Part shown: positions 51,241-58,855 of the stretch, piece after piece
Numbering within the stretch: the first letter of the stretch is position 1
Layout: each line of letters opens with the position of its first letter
Source: Saprospiraceae bacterium
GTDB lineage: Bacteria; Bacteroidota; Bacteroidia; Chitinophagales; Saprospiraceae
Direction: 5' to 3'
Assembly: GCA_026129545.1 (NCBI GenBank)
Contig: JAHCHX010000006.1
Span: forward strand, 62,001-126,000
Length of the DNA: 64,000 bases
Notes under the pieces: generated by a model
The model's input: only the letters and a program-made list of their open reading frames with translations
The model's database searches: none
Told to the model about the DNA's origin: nothing
Position numbers and translations under genes: made by a program

Positions 51241-51395
51241 GTTATACCCAGATTAAAGAGGATTTGAGCCAGCCGAATGGCGCGGCAGGGATGCTCTTGA
51301 TTGATTTGCATGATTTTCAAAGGATTGCTGGCGCCGTTTGTTCAAAGCCACCTTGCCCGCCCTGTACTTAGGAAGGTGATTGGCGGCGCTCGCAT

Positions 51396-51857
51396 TCAAT
51401 TTTCCGCTTCATAGACCATGTGGGGCTGAGCGGGTTTTTCTTCGGCCAATTTTTTCAGAATGTCGAACGGTGTGATGATGCCCACTAGCTCGCCGTCTTT
51501 CACTACCGGAAGCGCGTGGAATCGGTTGAGGGTGAAAATTTCCAGCGCCACGTTGATGCGGTCGTCAGGCTCCACTTTGCCGAGGTGCTTCGTCATGATT
51601 TGATGCACACGCGCCTCGCGCAGTCGTTGCGTGCTCACTATGTTGTTTTCGCCATAAAGCGTGGCCCCGCCCAGAAAATGTTCAAAATCAACTTTGCTGA
51701 TAATGCCCACGATTTCGCGGAAATTGACCACCGGGATATGGTGGAATTTGTGCGCGTCGAAAATTTCTTTCACTTTTTCAAGGGTGTCTTCCGGGCTGAC
51801 CGTTACCAAGTGCTTGTAGTCGGTCATCAGGCTGGAGATTGGTGCAAATACGTTCAT
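51396..51857 (-). CDS. Tandem CBS-domain protein
   Basis: 153 residues made of two CBS domains, ~8-65 (LVTVSPEDTLEKVKEIFDAHKFHHIPVVNFREIVGIISKVDF) and ~88-142 (KVEPDDRINVALEIFTLNRFHALPVVKDGELVGIITPFDILK). Stand-alone CBS pairs bind adenine nucleotides or NAD and act as energy or redox sensors. It lies in the cluster with the UspA fusion and the receiver-Crp regulator. No partner domain is fused. Confidence 0.92.
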   Translation of the reverse strand: MNVFAPISSLMTDYKHLVTVSPEDTLEKVKEIFDAHKFHHIPVVNFREIVGIISKVDFEHFLGGATLYGENNIVSTQRLREARVHQIMTKHLGKVEPDDRINVALEIFTLNRFHALPVVKDGELVGIITPFDILKKLAEEKPAQPHMVYEAEN

Positions 51858-51878
51858 GATTGAGAGACTTTTGTTTTA

Positions 51879-51974
51879 TGCCTTGATTCGCCAAGATTTT
51901 TCAGTTCACCATGATTGCCAACCTTGATTCCGAATGGATTGAAGTTTCGATCATGCTGAAAATTCGATGGCGCG
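51879..51974. repeat. Dispersed intergenic repeat, copy 2
   Basis: Begins with CCTTGATTCGCCAAGATTTT and TCAGTTCACCATGATTG, continues with CTTGATTCCGAATGGATTG, and ends in ATCATGCTGAAAATTCGATGGCGCG. It is more diverged in the second half than the copies at 41195 and 58733. It lies between the divergent CBS and receiver-Crp genes. Confidence 0.65.
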
Positions 51975-52067
51975 AATTTTATTTGTTGAGGCTGCCGTCA
52001 TCCGAAGCAGCACGACAAAGGTGAGGGCATCAGCCGTCTCTCAGAATGATGCAGGTTAGCAAATGAA

Positions 52068-52081
52068 TTGATTGAAATCAA
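52068..52081 (+). promoter_or_regulatory. FNR/Crp-type operator
   Basis: TTGATTGAAATCAA is a perfect match to the FNR consensus palindrome TTGAT-N4-ATCAA. It lies 26 bases before the ATG of the receiver-Crp gene and overlaps the expected -33 region, pointing to autoregulation, probably repression by occlusion. Confidence 0.65.
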
Positions 52082-52092
52082 TGTGGTTATTT

Positions 52093-52100
52093 TACATTTG
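52093..52100 (+). promoter_or_regulatory. -7 promoter element of the receiver-Crp gene
   Basis: TACATTTG matches TAnnTTTG exactly, with TTG (52068-52070) 22 bases upstream. A start 5-7 bases downstream would fall next to the ATG at 52108, so the mRNA may be nearly leaderless. Confidence 0.55.
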
Positions 52101-52107
52101 CCCTGCC

Positions 52108-53148
52108 ATGAAAAAAATCCTCATTATCGAAGATAACGCCGACGTTCGTGAAAATCTCTCCGAAATTCTCATGTTGGGGGGCTACGAGACGCTCACCGCT
52201 GAAAACGGCAAAACCGGGGTGGAAAAGGCGCAGGAAGTCTTGCCAGACCTCATTCTTTGCGACATCATGATGCCCGAACTGGACGGCTACGGGGTGTTGC
52301 ACATACTGAGCCGCCACGCCAACACTGCTGGCATACCGTTCATCTTTCTGACCGCCAAGGCCGAAAAGGAAGACTTCCGACGCGGTATGTCGCTGGGTGC
52401 CGACGACTACATCACCAAGCCTTTCGACGACGTGGCCCTGCTGCAAACCATAGAGGCACGGCTTCAAAAAAGCGAACGCCTGCGCGTCGCCTCCGCCCAG
52501 CACACGGGTTCGCTCGACCATTTTATAGACGAGGCACGCGCTTTGGAGGCGATAAAACATCTCTCTGACAACCGCGAGGTGCGGCACTATCGCAAAAAAG
52601 ACATCATTTTCAGGGAAGGCGAAAACCCGCGCTGGCTCTTTTTTGTGGAAAGCGGCAAAGTGAAGCTTTACAAGACCAGTGACGACGGGCGCGAGCTCAT
52701 CGTGAAAATCGCACAAACAGGCGATTTCCTTGGCTTTTTGGCGCTATTCCAAGAAGATGCTTACCCGGAAAGCGCCGCAGCGGTGGAAGACTGCGCGGTC
52801 AAACTGATTCCGAAATCGGATTTTGCCGCGTTGGTGTTTGGCCATCGCGACGTGAATGCCCGATTTATCAAGATGCTCGCCAATCACGTCGCCGAGCGCG
52901 AACAACAACTCATAGAACTGGCTTACAACTCCGTCCGCAAGCGCGTGGCTACTGCCCTCGTGCAGCTCTACGACCAAAGCGGCCCTACCATCAATCTCTT
53001 GCGCGAAGACCTCGCCTCACTGGCCGGCACGGCCAAAGAAACACTTATCCGCACCTTGACCGATTTTAAAAACGAAGGCTCGATTGACATCAAAGAGGGA
53101 GCTATTCTGGTCTTGAAGCCTGACAAGCTGCGTCATTTGCCCAATTGA
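52108..53148 (+). CDS. Receiver-Crp/Fnr hybrid transcription regulator
   Basis: 346 residues from MKKILIIEDNADV. The receiver domain (1-~120) is complete: acidic pair EDN, phospho-acceptor in LILCDIMMP, FLTAK and ITKPFDD. A cyclic-nucleotide-binding-type sensor domain follows (~140-255: IIFREGENPRWLFFVESGKVKLYKTSDDGRELIVKIAQTGDFLGFLALF). A Crp-type winged helix ends the protein (NLLREDLASLAGTAKETLIRTLTDFKNEGSIDI). No Cys cluster for an FNR iron-sulfur centre is present, so control is by phosphorylation and perhaps a ligand. The upstream FNR-like palindrome suggests it binds its own promoter. No kinase is adjacent. Confidence 0.9.
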   Translation: MKKILIIEDNADVRENLSEILMLGGYETLTAENGKTGVEKAQEVLPDLILCDIMMPELDGYGVLHILSRHANTAGIPFIFLTAKAEKEDFRRGMSLGADDYITKPFDDVALLQTIEARLQKSERLRVASAQHTGSLDHFIDEARALEAIKHLSDNREVRHYRKKDIIFREGENPRWLFFVESGKVKLYKTSDDGRELIVKIAQTGDFLGFLALFQEDAYPESAAAVEDCAVKLIPKSDFAALVFGHRDVNARFIKMLANHVAEREQQLIELAYNSVRKRVATALVQLYDQSGPTINLLREDLASLAGTAKETLIRTLTDFKNEGSIDIKEGAILVLKPDKLRHLPN

Positions 53149-53262
53149 CCCAAATGCCCGTTCAGCGACCAATGTTGCCACTTCGGTAGCCGGCAGTTGT
53201 CACTTGCCTTGCGCAACTGCGTTCTTTGTGGCATCTTGATTGTTCACAAAAAAACGGCTACC

Positions 53263-53685
53263 ATGAAAAAGGCACTATTTGCTTTCGCTGCTCTATTACT
53301 TTCTCTCTCCATTGCTCTCCCGGCGTGCAAAAACGACAACAACCCGAACAACCCGCCCACACCCAATCCAGGGCAATGGAAGGTGAGCTACTTTTTCGAC
53401 AAACAGGACAAAACCTCCAATTATGCCAGCTATACTTTTGAGTTTGGCTCCGATGGCAGCCTGAGTGCCACCAACGGCAGCCAGACGTGGCCGGGGACTT
53501 GGCAAACGGGCATTGATGACAGTGCGAACAAGTTTCTGATTGATTTTGTCGGCACCGTGCCCAGCGCATTGTCAGAGCTGGAAGAGGACTGGCGCATCAT
53601 CACCATCGAAGATGCGTTCATGCACTTTGAGCACACAAGCGGTGGCAATGGCGACACGGATGTGTTGAAGTTTGTCAAGATTTGA
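53263..53685 (+). CDS. Small secreted lipoprotein, unknown function
   Basis: About 140 residues from MKKALFAFAALLLSLSIALPAC, with the lipid-attached Cys at residue 22. The mature part begins with an Asn/Pro linker (KNDNNPNNPPTPNPG) and then a small beta-rich domain (WKVSYFFDKQDKTSNYASYTFEFGSDGSLSATNGSQTWPGTW) of lipocalin-like character. Similar small lipoproteins are frequent in Bacteroidota. A strong terminator follows the gene. Confidence 0.75.
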   Translation: MKKALFAFAALLLSLSIALPACKNDNNPNNPPTPNPGQWKVSYFFDKQDKTSNYASYTFEFGSDGSLSATNGSQTWPGTWQTGIDDSANKFLIDFVGTVPSALSELEEDWRIITIEDAFMHFEHTSGGNGDTDVLKFVKI

Positions 53686-53715
53686 GCGTTTGCGTCAATG
53701 CCGATTCTTGCAGGC

Positions 53716-53755
53716 CACGGCGAGCCAGCCCACAGACGCGGGCTGGCTCGCCGTG
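53716..53755 (+). terminator. Terminator hairpin after the lipoprotein gene
   Basis: A perfect 16-bp GC-rich stem (CACGGCGAGCCAGCCC and its complement) with an eight-base loop is followed by TTTGGG. It lies 30 bases beyond the stop codon. Confidence 0.7.
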
Positions 53756-53764
53756 TTTGGGATA

Positions 53765-53833
53765 GTGCCGCGCCCGGTCAATGCCCGATGAATTTGGCGG
53801 CCCAATTTACAAGGAATTGACCGGGCGCGGCAC
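53765..53833. repeat. 18-bp perfect inverted repeat with 33-bp spacer
   Basis: GTGCCGCGCCCGGTCAAT and its exact complement flank 33 bases. It begins only nine bases after the preceding terminator hairpin, with no gene between. It may be a second terminator, a mobile-element remnant, or part of the control region of the next gene. Confidence 0.6.
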
Positions 53834-53861
53834 AAGTGCTGACTTACTTGCTTGTGGCAAT

Positions 53862-53892
53862 TTTGGAGAGCATCCTTTTAGCCTTATTTTTG
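53862..53892 (+). promoter_or_regulatory. Candidate promoter of the exported 'AsnB-like' gene
   Basis: TTTG (53862-53865), a 19-base spacer and TATTTTTG (53885-53892) give a full Bacteroidota promoter. The transcript would carry a leader of about 135 bases before the ATG at 54035. Confidence 0.55.
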
Positions 53893-54034
53893 CCATTTGA
53901 TTTTCAGAAAAAATCTTTTTTCCCAAAACAGCGTTTTTCTGCTCGACCTGAAACAACCTGAACGCCAATTGTTGTCTCTTGAAGTAAGTACTCCCATTAC
54001 GCTTGACTTTTCTCCACGAATAAACACTCGCACC

Positions 54035-55321
54035 ATGCGCAAGTTATTTATCATCACCGCGTTGTTCGCCTGTTGCCTTTCCCAGCTACGCGCTGCTTAC
54101 ATCCTGATTCCGATGGACGAGACCTATCAGCGCAATCACCTGAAAGCCTATGGCATCACCTATTGGGTGCTCTCGCAAGGGGTGGAAGCCTATTGGTTGC
54201 TCAACTACCGGGGCGGCAGCTTTGCATTTGTCTATACCACTATTTTTGAAAAAGAATGTAAAACCCGCGACGTGAGTTTCGAGGTCATCGCCGATGCGCA
54301 GTTTGCCAGCATCCGCAACGACATCCTGAACCCGGAGGTGAATCAGGACGTGATTAAACTCGAAAAAGCGCCCAAAATAGCGGTGTATAGCCCTGACAAA
54401 AACGAGAAAGGCGAGACCGTGCAGCCCTGGGACGATGCCGTGACATTGGTGCTTACCTATGCCGAAATTCCCTACGATATCTTGTACGATAATGAGGTGC
54501 TGAACGGCAAACTGCCCGAATACGACTGGCTTCACCTGCACCACGAGGATTTCACGGGCATGTACGGAAAGTTTTACGCCAGCAACAGCAGCCAACCCTG
54601 GTATCGGGAACACGTCCGCATGATGGAAAATCTGGCTAAAGAAAATGGCTTCACCAAAGTCAGCAAGCTCAAACTGGCCGTGTGCAAAAAAATCGCCGAG
54701 TATGTGGCAGGAGGCGGCTTCATGTTTGCCATGTGTTCGGCCACAGACACTTACGACATCGCTTTGGCCGCAGAGGGCACGGATATTTGTGCCTCGGTGT
54801 TCGACGGTGACCCCATTGACCCAAACTGCAACAACAAACTGGATTACTCGAAGACTTTTGCGTTCACGGGTTTCTCAGTCATCACCGAGCCGGGCATCTA
54901 CGAACACTCCACCATTGACCACGGCGAATACACGGGACGCCGTGTGATACCGGAACAAGATTATTTTACCTTGTTCGATTTTTCCGCAAAATGGGACCCC
55001 GTGCCTACCATGCTCACGCAGTGTCACACGCGCACAGTGAAAGGCTTCATGGGTCAAGCAACTGCTTTTCAGAAAAAACACATCAAGCCACAAGTGCTTA
55101 TCATGGGCGACAACAAGCCAGCCAATGAAGCCCGCTACATTCACGGCACTTACGGCTATGGCTTCTGGACGTTCTATGGTGGCCACGACCCGGAAGATTA
55201 TCGCCACTACGTCGGCGACCCGCCCACAGACTTGGCTTTGCACCCCAACTCGCCGGGTTATCGCCTGATTCTCAACAACATCCTGTTCCCGGCCGCAAAG
55301 AAAAAACACCAGAAAACATAG
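54035..55321 (+). CDS. Exported conserved Bacteroidota protein (often misnamed asparagine synthetase B)
   Basis: 428 residues from MRKLFIITALFACCLSQLRAA, a clear signal peptide. The mature protein begins YILIPMDETYQRNHLKAYGITYWVLSQGVEAYWLLNYRGGSF. It contains DWLHLHHEDFTGMYGKFY, YVAGGGFMFAMCSATDTYDIALAA and a C-terminal IHGTYGYGFWTFYGGHDPEDYRHYVGDPPTDLALHPNSPGYRLILNNILFP. Homologues carry the name asparagine synthetase B, but I see no PP-loop (SGGxDS) and no N-terminal catalytic Cys, and it is secreted. The GGFMFAMCSATD segment resembles the nucleophile turn of class I amidotransferase-like folds, which is only suggestive. Function unknown. Confidence 0.8.
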   Translation: MRKLFIITALFACCLSQLRAAYILIPMDETYQRNHLKAYGITYWVLSQGVEAYWLLNYRGGSFAFVYTTIFEKECKTRDVSFEVIADAQFASIRNDILNPEVNQDVIKLEKAPKIAVYSPDKNEKGETVQPWDDAVTLVLTYAEIPYDILYDNEVLNGKLPEYDWLHLHHEDFTGMYGKFYASNSSQPWYREHVRMMENLAKENGFTKVSKLKLAVCKKIAEYVAGGGFMFAMCSATDTYDIALAAEGTDICASVFDGDPIDPNCNNKLDYSKTFAFTGFSVITEPGIYEHSTIDHGEYTGRRVIPEQDYFTLFDFSAKWDPVPTMLTQCHTRTVKGFMGQATAFQKKHIKPQVLIMGDNKPANEARYIHGTYGYGFWTFYGGHDPEDYRHYVGDPPTDLALHPNSPGYRLILNNILFPAAKKKHQKT

Positions 55322-55338
55322 TACACCGCAACTTAAAG

Positions 55339-55408
55339 TTGCCACAAAGACCCTAAGGCTCTAAGGAATTGATTTCAAGGTCTTTGTGCCTTAGGGTCTT
55401 TGTGGCAA
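55339..55408. repeat. 21-bp perfect inverted repeat between convergent genes
   Basis: TTGCCACAAAGACCCTAAGGC and its exact complement flank a centre that repeats parts of the motif (CTAAGG, GGTCTTTGTG). It lies between the exported protein and helicase genes and may act as a two-way terminator. A degraded relative occurs at 61876-61950. Confidence 0.7.
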
Positions 55409-55475
55409 TTTTCCGCCCTTGCTAGTGTTCTCACCAACAGCGGCACCAGATGCACTATACACCGTCACCCAACGG

Positions 55476-58400
55476 TCAGGCACCATCGTCCAGCCCTTCT
55501 TCCACGCCGCGTTCAGAAAGGATGGCTGCTGTGCCGTCGTGGTGCATACGGCACCAAGCACAACTCGGGTCGCCACAGCCATCGGTGAATGCTCGATTTT
55601 GGATTTTTGAAAAAACTTCTCGAATCAGCTCTTCCACAAAGTGAATTTCTTCTCCCGAAAAAGAGATTTCAGTGATGGGAAACGCGCCGCGTTTATCAGG
55701 TTCAAGCCATGAGATGGCCGTCCGGCCCACGCGCTCAGGGTAGATGCGCGCATTTTCGAGCAATATCTTGTAGAAGGCCAATTGACGCCAATACTCCCCG
55801 CCGAGTGCTTGCCGAGCGTCGGGAGGGGTTGTTTTGCGGAGGTCGGGAGTCCCTGTTTTGTAGTCCACGATGCGGAGCGAGCCACCATCGAGCCATTCGA
55901 TTTTATCAAGCACGCCCGTGAGTGGCACGCCGTTGAGTTCCACGCGGTCAATGCGGCGCTCCACGATGGCGCGTTTTTTCCAAAAAGGTATTTGTTCCAA
56001 ATGTATGCGACGCAGATAGTCCTTGCCGAGGGTGAGCCGTTGCGCGAAGCCGTGTTCGGAAAACCACCCGCGTTGCCGCTCCATTTCTTGGTCAAAGAGG
56101 CGCTGGAGGTTTTCGGGGCTGGGCCATTCCATTTTTTTGTGGTTTTTCATTTTCAATAAAAATTGCTGCAAGGCACCGTGCATGGCTATGCCGAAAGCCG
56201 CCGCTTCGCTTGAGGTGCCCGGCACCTTCAACAAGTCCTCGTAGTAGAAGGCCAAAGGGCAACGCAGATAGCGATTGAACGCGGTGATGCTGAGGCTGAA
56301 ATGAGCCAGCAACTCGTCCAGCAGGGTGGGCTCGGGCAGAGTGACGACGGGGCGGGTTGGCTCCAGCAAAAGCAGGGTTTGGGTCTCAGTCAAAAGGCTG
56401 GCCGGCACATCGAGCGTCGTGTGGGGCAATGCTGTTTCGTCCACGAAACGCGCCTGAGCGAGGGGTTTGCCGTCGTCGCCTGTTCGTGCGAACGACAGGT
56501 GCAGCGCTCGCTTCGCTCGCGTCATGCCGACATAGAAGAGCCGCCGACGGGCCTCCATCTCGTCTTCCGCGCCGGAGCGCGTGAGTGTGGGTGGCAGCGC
56601 GAACCGCCCGCGGTGGCCGCTCCCATTTTTTTCCCAAGCATCATCGGTGCAGTCGAGCATGAAGACATGCTCGAATTCAAGTCCCTTGGCAGCATGGGCA
56701 GTGAGCAACTGCACTCCCGGACCGCTCTGGATGGGTTGCTGGAGCGGAAGGGGCAAGTCGTTGTCGTCCATGCTATCCAACAGCGTGAGCAAGCGTGCGA
56801 GGGAGAAACGCGGGTTGCGCGATGATTCGGCCTTCACAAAATCCATGAACGTGCTGAGTATCTGCAAGCACAGCACTTTATCGGATTGGCGCAAGGCCCA
56901 ATGGAGCAGGCCAGTTTGCGCATACAATCGCTCGATGAGGTGTGAGAGTGGCAGGTTGCTCACGTCGGCTATCCACCCTTCGAGACGCTGCGAGAAGTCG
57001 CTTAGTGCAGCTGGATGTGACAACGAAAGGCGGTTGAGCCACGACGTGGCACTCAATGCCTCGCGCCAAGGCAGCCGTGTCTCTTGAGCCTGCCCTACTC
57101 TTTCGTAGCGCCCTTCGCCCCCGTCGCCAGTGCGTGCGGGGTGGCAGGCGATGGCTATTTTGGCCAAATCCAATGGCTCCAAGCCGAACCACGCGGCGTG
57201 CAGCAATCGGAATAGCCGATGCTCCCCGGAGAAGGGATTTTGCGCCTCTTCGTGGAGGTATTTCAATAGTTCCCTGAATTGGCGGATAATGGGCAAATCA
57301 AGGATGTTGACGGGGCGTTTGGTCTGGTATGGGATGCCTTTTTTTTCGAGCAGGGATAGCAACCGCTCAGCCTGACGGTGCCGGGCGTATATGACGGCGA
57401 TTTCGGAAGGAGGCATGCCATCTTTTTTGACCAGATGCTCGATTTGGGCGACGATATCCGCGACTTCGTGCAGTTTGGTTTCGTAAACGGCTATTTGGGG
57501 CGGGTTGCCGCCTTTGGCATTCACAGCCCTCAGCCGTTTTTCCAAGGGTTTTTCAAAAAGGTAGAGCGCCCGGAGTTCATTGTTGTCTATCACTCTTTTT
57601 GCCGCATCGAGCAACGCCTGTGCGGAGCGATAGTTTTCCTCCAGCACGATGGTCTCAAGCCCTTTTTGATATTTTTTGTAAAACTCCCTCAAATTCTCCA
57701 GCCGTGCTCCTTGAAACTCGTAGATGCTTTGGTCGTCGTCGCCCACGATGAAGACATTGGGCACTTCCCAAAAATCGAGCAAGAGATTGAGCAAGTGAAA
57801 CTGCGCGCCATTGGTATCTTGGAACTCATCCACGAGGAGATACTGGTAGCGTTCCTGATAGGTGCGAAGCAATGCTTCGTTTTTTTCAAATGCTTTTGTC
57901 ACCCAGAGAAGCATATCCTCATACTCATAGCGTCCGGCGCGTTCCATGGCCGCCACGTATTTTGGAAAAATATCGGCGGCAGCCTTGAGGCGTGTTAGCT
58001 TTTCCGTAGTCTCTTCAATTTGTGCGGTTTTGGGGTCGCCTTTCTTGAAATTTTTGCCGTTTCGCTGATACATGAAATCCGGGTTGGAAGGAAGCCCCGC
58101 CAGAAATTCGTCAGTTCGCCTTAACACAAAACCCGGCGACCAGCTTTCCTTTTTCATGGTGGCGAACACATCGCGCAGGTGCGCCTCATATTGGTAGGTG
58201 TCTTTTTTGCCTTCTCGCAGCGGGTGTTCGGGGGGCAGTTTGGCGAGCAGGTTTCGGACTATCTCAATGCGTTCCAACTCCGTTATCGGCTCCAAATTCC
58301 CTTTGCCGAAGTGCTCCATGTTTTCTTGAATGACGCGGTTGCAAAACGCATGGAAGGTGAAAATAGGCACCCGATGTGCTTCCGGGCCGATGCGTTCCAA

Positions 58401-58646
58401 CAGTCGGCGACGCATGGCGTGAGCGCCCGCGTCGGTGAAAGTGAGGCAAAGGACATTTTGAGCCTTTGCGTCGGTGTTGAGCAGGATATTGCCAATGCGA
58501 GCGGTCAGGATGTGCGTCTTTCCTGTGCCGGGGCCAGCTATGACGAGGACGGGGCCTTCCGTTGTGTCCACTGCCCGGCGTTGGGCTGGATTGAGGGAAG
58601 CTAAAAAGGCGCGGAAAGCATCGTTGTATTGTTGCAAGTCAGTCAT
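55476..58646 (-). CDS. UvrD/PcrA-type DNA helicase with C-terminal RecB-like nuclease domain
   Basis: About 1056 residues from MTDLQQYNDAFRAFL. Superfamily 1 motifs: Q-motif LNPAQRRAV, Walker A AGPGTGKTHILTARI, motif II YLLVDEFQDTN, motif III VGDDDQSIYEFQGA, motif IV LEENYRS, motif V TAHAAKGLEFEHVF and motif VI YVGMTRAKRALHL. The last ~250 residues form a PD-(D/E)XK nuclease: FNRYLRCPLAFYYEDLL, GVLDKIEWLDGG and LRIVDYKTG with catalytic Asp and Lys. The fusion resembles AddB/AdnB-type end-processing enzymes in double-strand break repair, but it is a single gene without a partner here. The longer start at 58691 would overlap a hairpin. Confidence 0.93.
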   Translation of the reverse strand: MTDLQQYNDAFRAFLASLNPAQRRAVDTTEGPVLVIAGPGTGKTHILTARIGNILLNTDAKAQNVLCLTFTDAGAHAMRRRLLERIGPEAHRVPIFTFHAFCNRVIQENMEHFGKGNLEPITELERIEIVRNLLAKLPPEHPLREGKKDTYQYEAHLRDVFATMKKESWSPGFVLRRTDEFLAGLPSNPDFMYQRNGKNFKKGDPKTAQIEETTEKLTRLKAAADIFPKYVAAMERAGRYEYEDMLLWVTKAFEKNEALLRTYQERYQYLLVDEFQDTNGAQFHLLNLLLDFWEVPNVFIVGDDDQSIYEFQGARLENLREFYKKYQKGLETIVLEENYRSAQALLDAAKRVIDNNELRALYLFEKPLEKRLRAVNAKGGNPPQIAVYETKLHEVADIVAQIEHLVKKDGMPPSEIAVIYARHRQAERLLSLLEKKGIPYQTKRPVNILDLPIIRQFRELLKYLHEEAQNPFSGEHRLFRLLHAAWFGLEPLDLAKIAIACHPARTGDGGEGRYERVGQAQETRLPWREALSATSWLNRLSLSHPAALSDFSQRLEGWIADVSNLPLSHLIERLYAQTGLLHWALRQSDKVLCLQILSTFMDFVKAESSRNPRFSLARLLTLLDSMDDNDLPLPLQQPIQSGPGVQLLTAHAAKGLEFEHVFMLDCTDDAWEKNGSGHRGRFALPPTLTRSGAEDEMEARRRLFYVGMTRAKRALHLSFARTGDDGKPLAQARFVDETALPHTTLDVPASLLTETQTLLLLEPTRPVVTLPEPTLLDELLAHFSLSITAFNRYLRCPLAFYYEDLLKVPGTSSEAAAFGIAMHGALQQFLLKMKNHKKMEWPSPENLQRLFDQEMERQRGWFSEHGFAQRLTLGKDYLRRIHLEQIPFWKKRAIVERRIDRVELNGVPLTGVLDKIEWLDGGSLRIVDYKTGTPDLRKTTPPDARQALGGEYWRQLAFYKILLENARIYPERVGRTAISWLEPDKRGAFPITEISFSGEEIHFVEELIREVFSKIQNRAFTDGCGDPSCAWCRMHHDGTAAILSERGVEEGLDDGA

Positions 58647-58688
58647 GTGCGACCAGCCATGAATCATTCTGATTGTTATTGGGAAAAA

Positions 58689-58723
58689 CATGAGTCATCG
58701 CCGAATTTTCGGGATGACTCATG
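58689..58723 (-). terminator. Hairpin upstream of the helicase gene
   Basis: CATGAGTCATC plus CCGAA pair with TTCGG plus GATGACTCATG, with one bulged base and a tiny loop. It lies downstream of the Rpn-like gene and 43 bases before the helicase ATG. It is therefore a terminator for the former or a leader structure of the latter. Confidence 0.5.
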
Positions 58724-58732
58724 TTCATTGTG

Positions 58733-58826
58733 TGCCTTGATTCACAAGGATTTGTCAGTTCACCATGCTCGCTCTCTCTGATTTTGAACAGATTGTGCTT
58801 TTAGCCATGCCCAAAACCCGGTGGCG
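58733..58826. repeat. Dispersed intergenic repeat, copy 3
   Basis: Starts CCTTGATTCACAAGGATTTG, continues TCAGTTCACCATG, then GATTTTGAACAGATTGTG, and ends AGCCATGCCCAAAACCCGGTGGCG. It matches the copy at 41195-41290 along its length. It lies between the helicase and Rpn-like genes. Confidence 0.7.
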
Positions 58827-58855
58827 AAAAGCATCTATCGTCTATGCGGGTTACT

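Noticed and set aside
51270..51320. FNR site upstream of the UspA fusion
   Set aside because: The sequence has a TTGAT half-site but no matching ATCAA at the right spacing, so it does not meet the palindrome.
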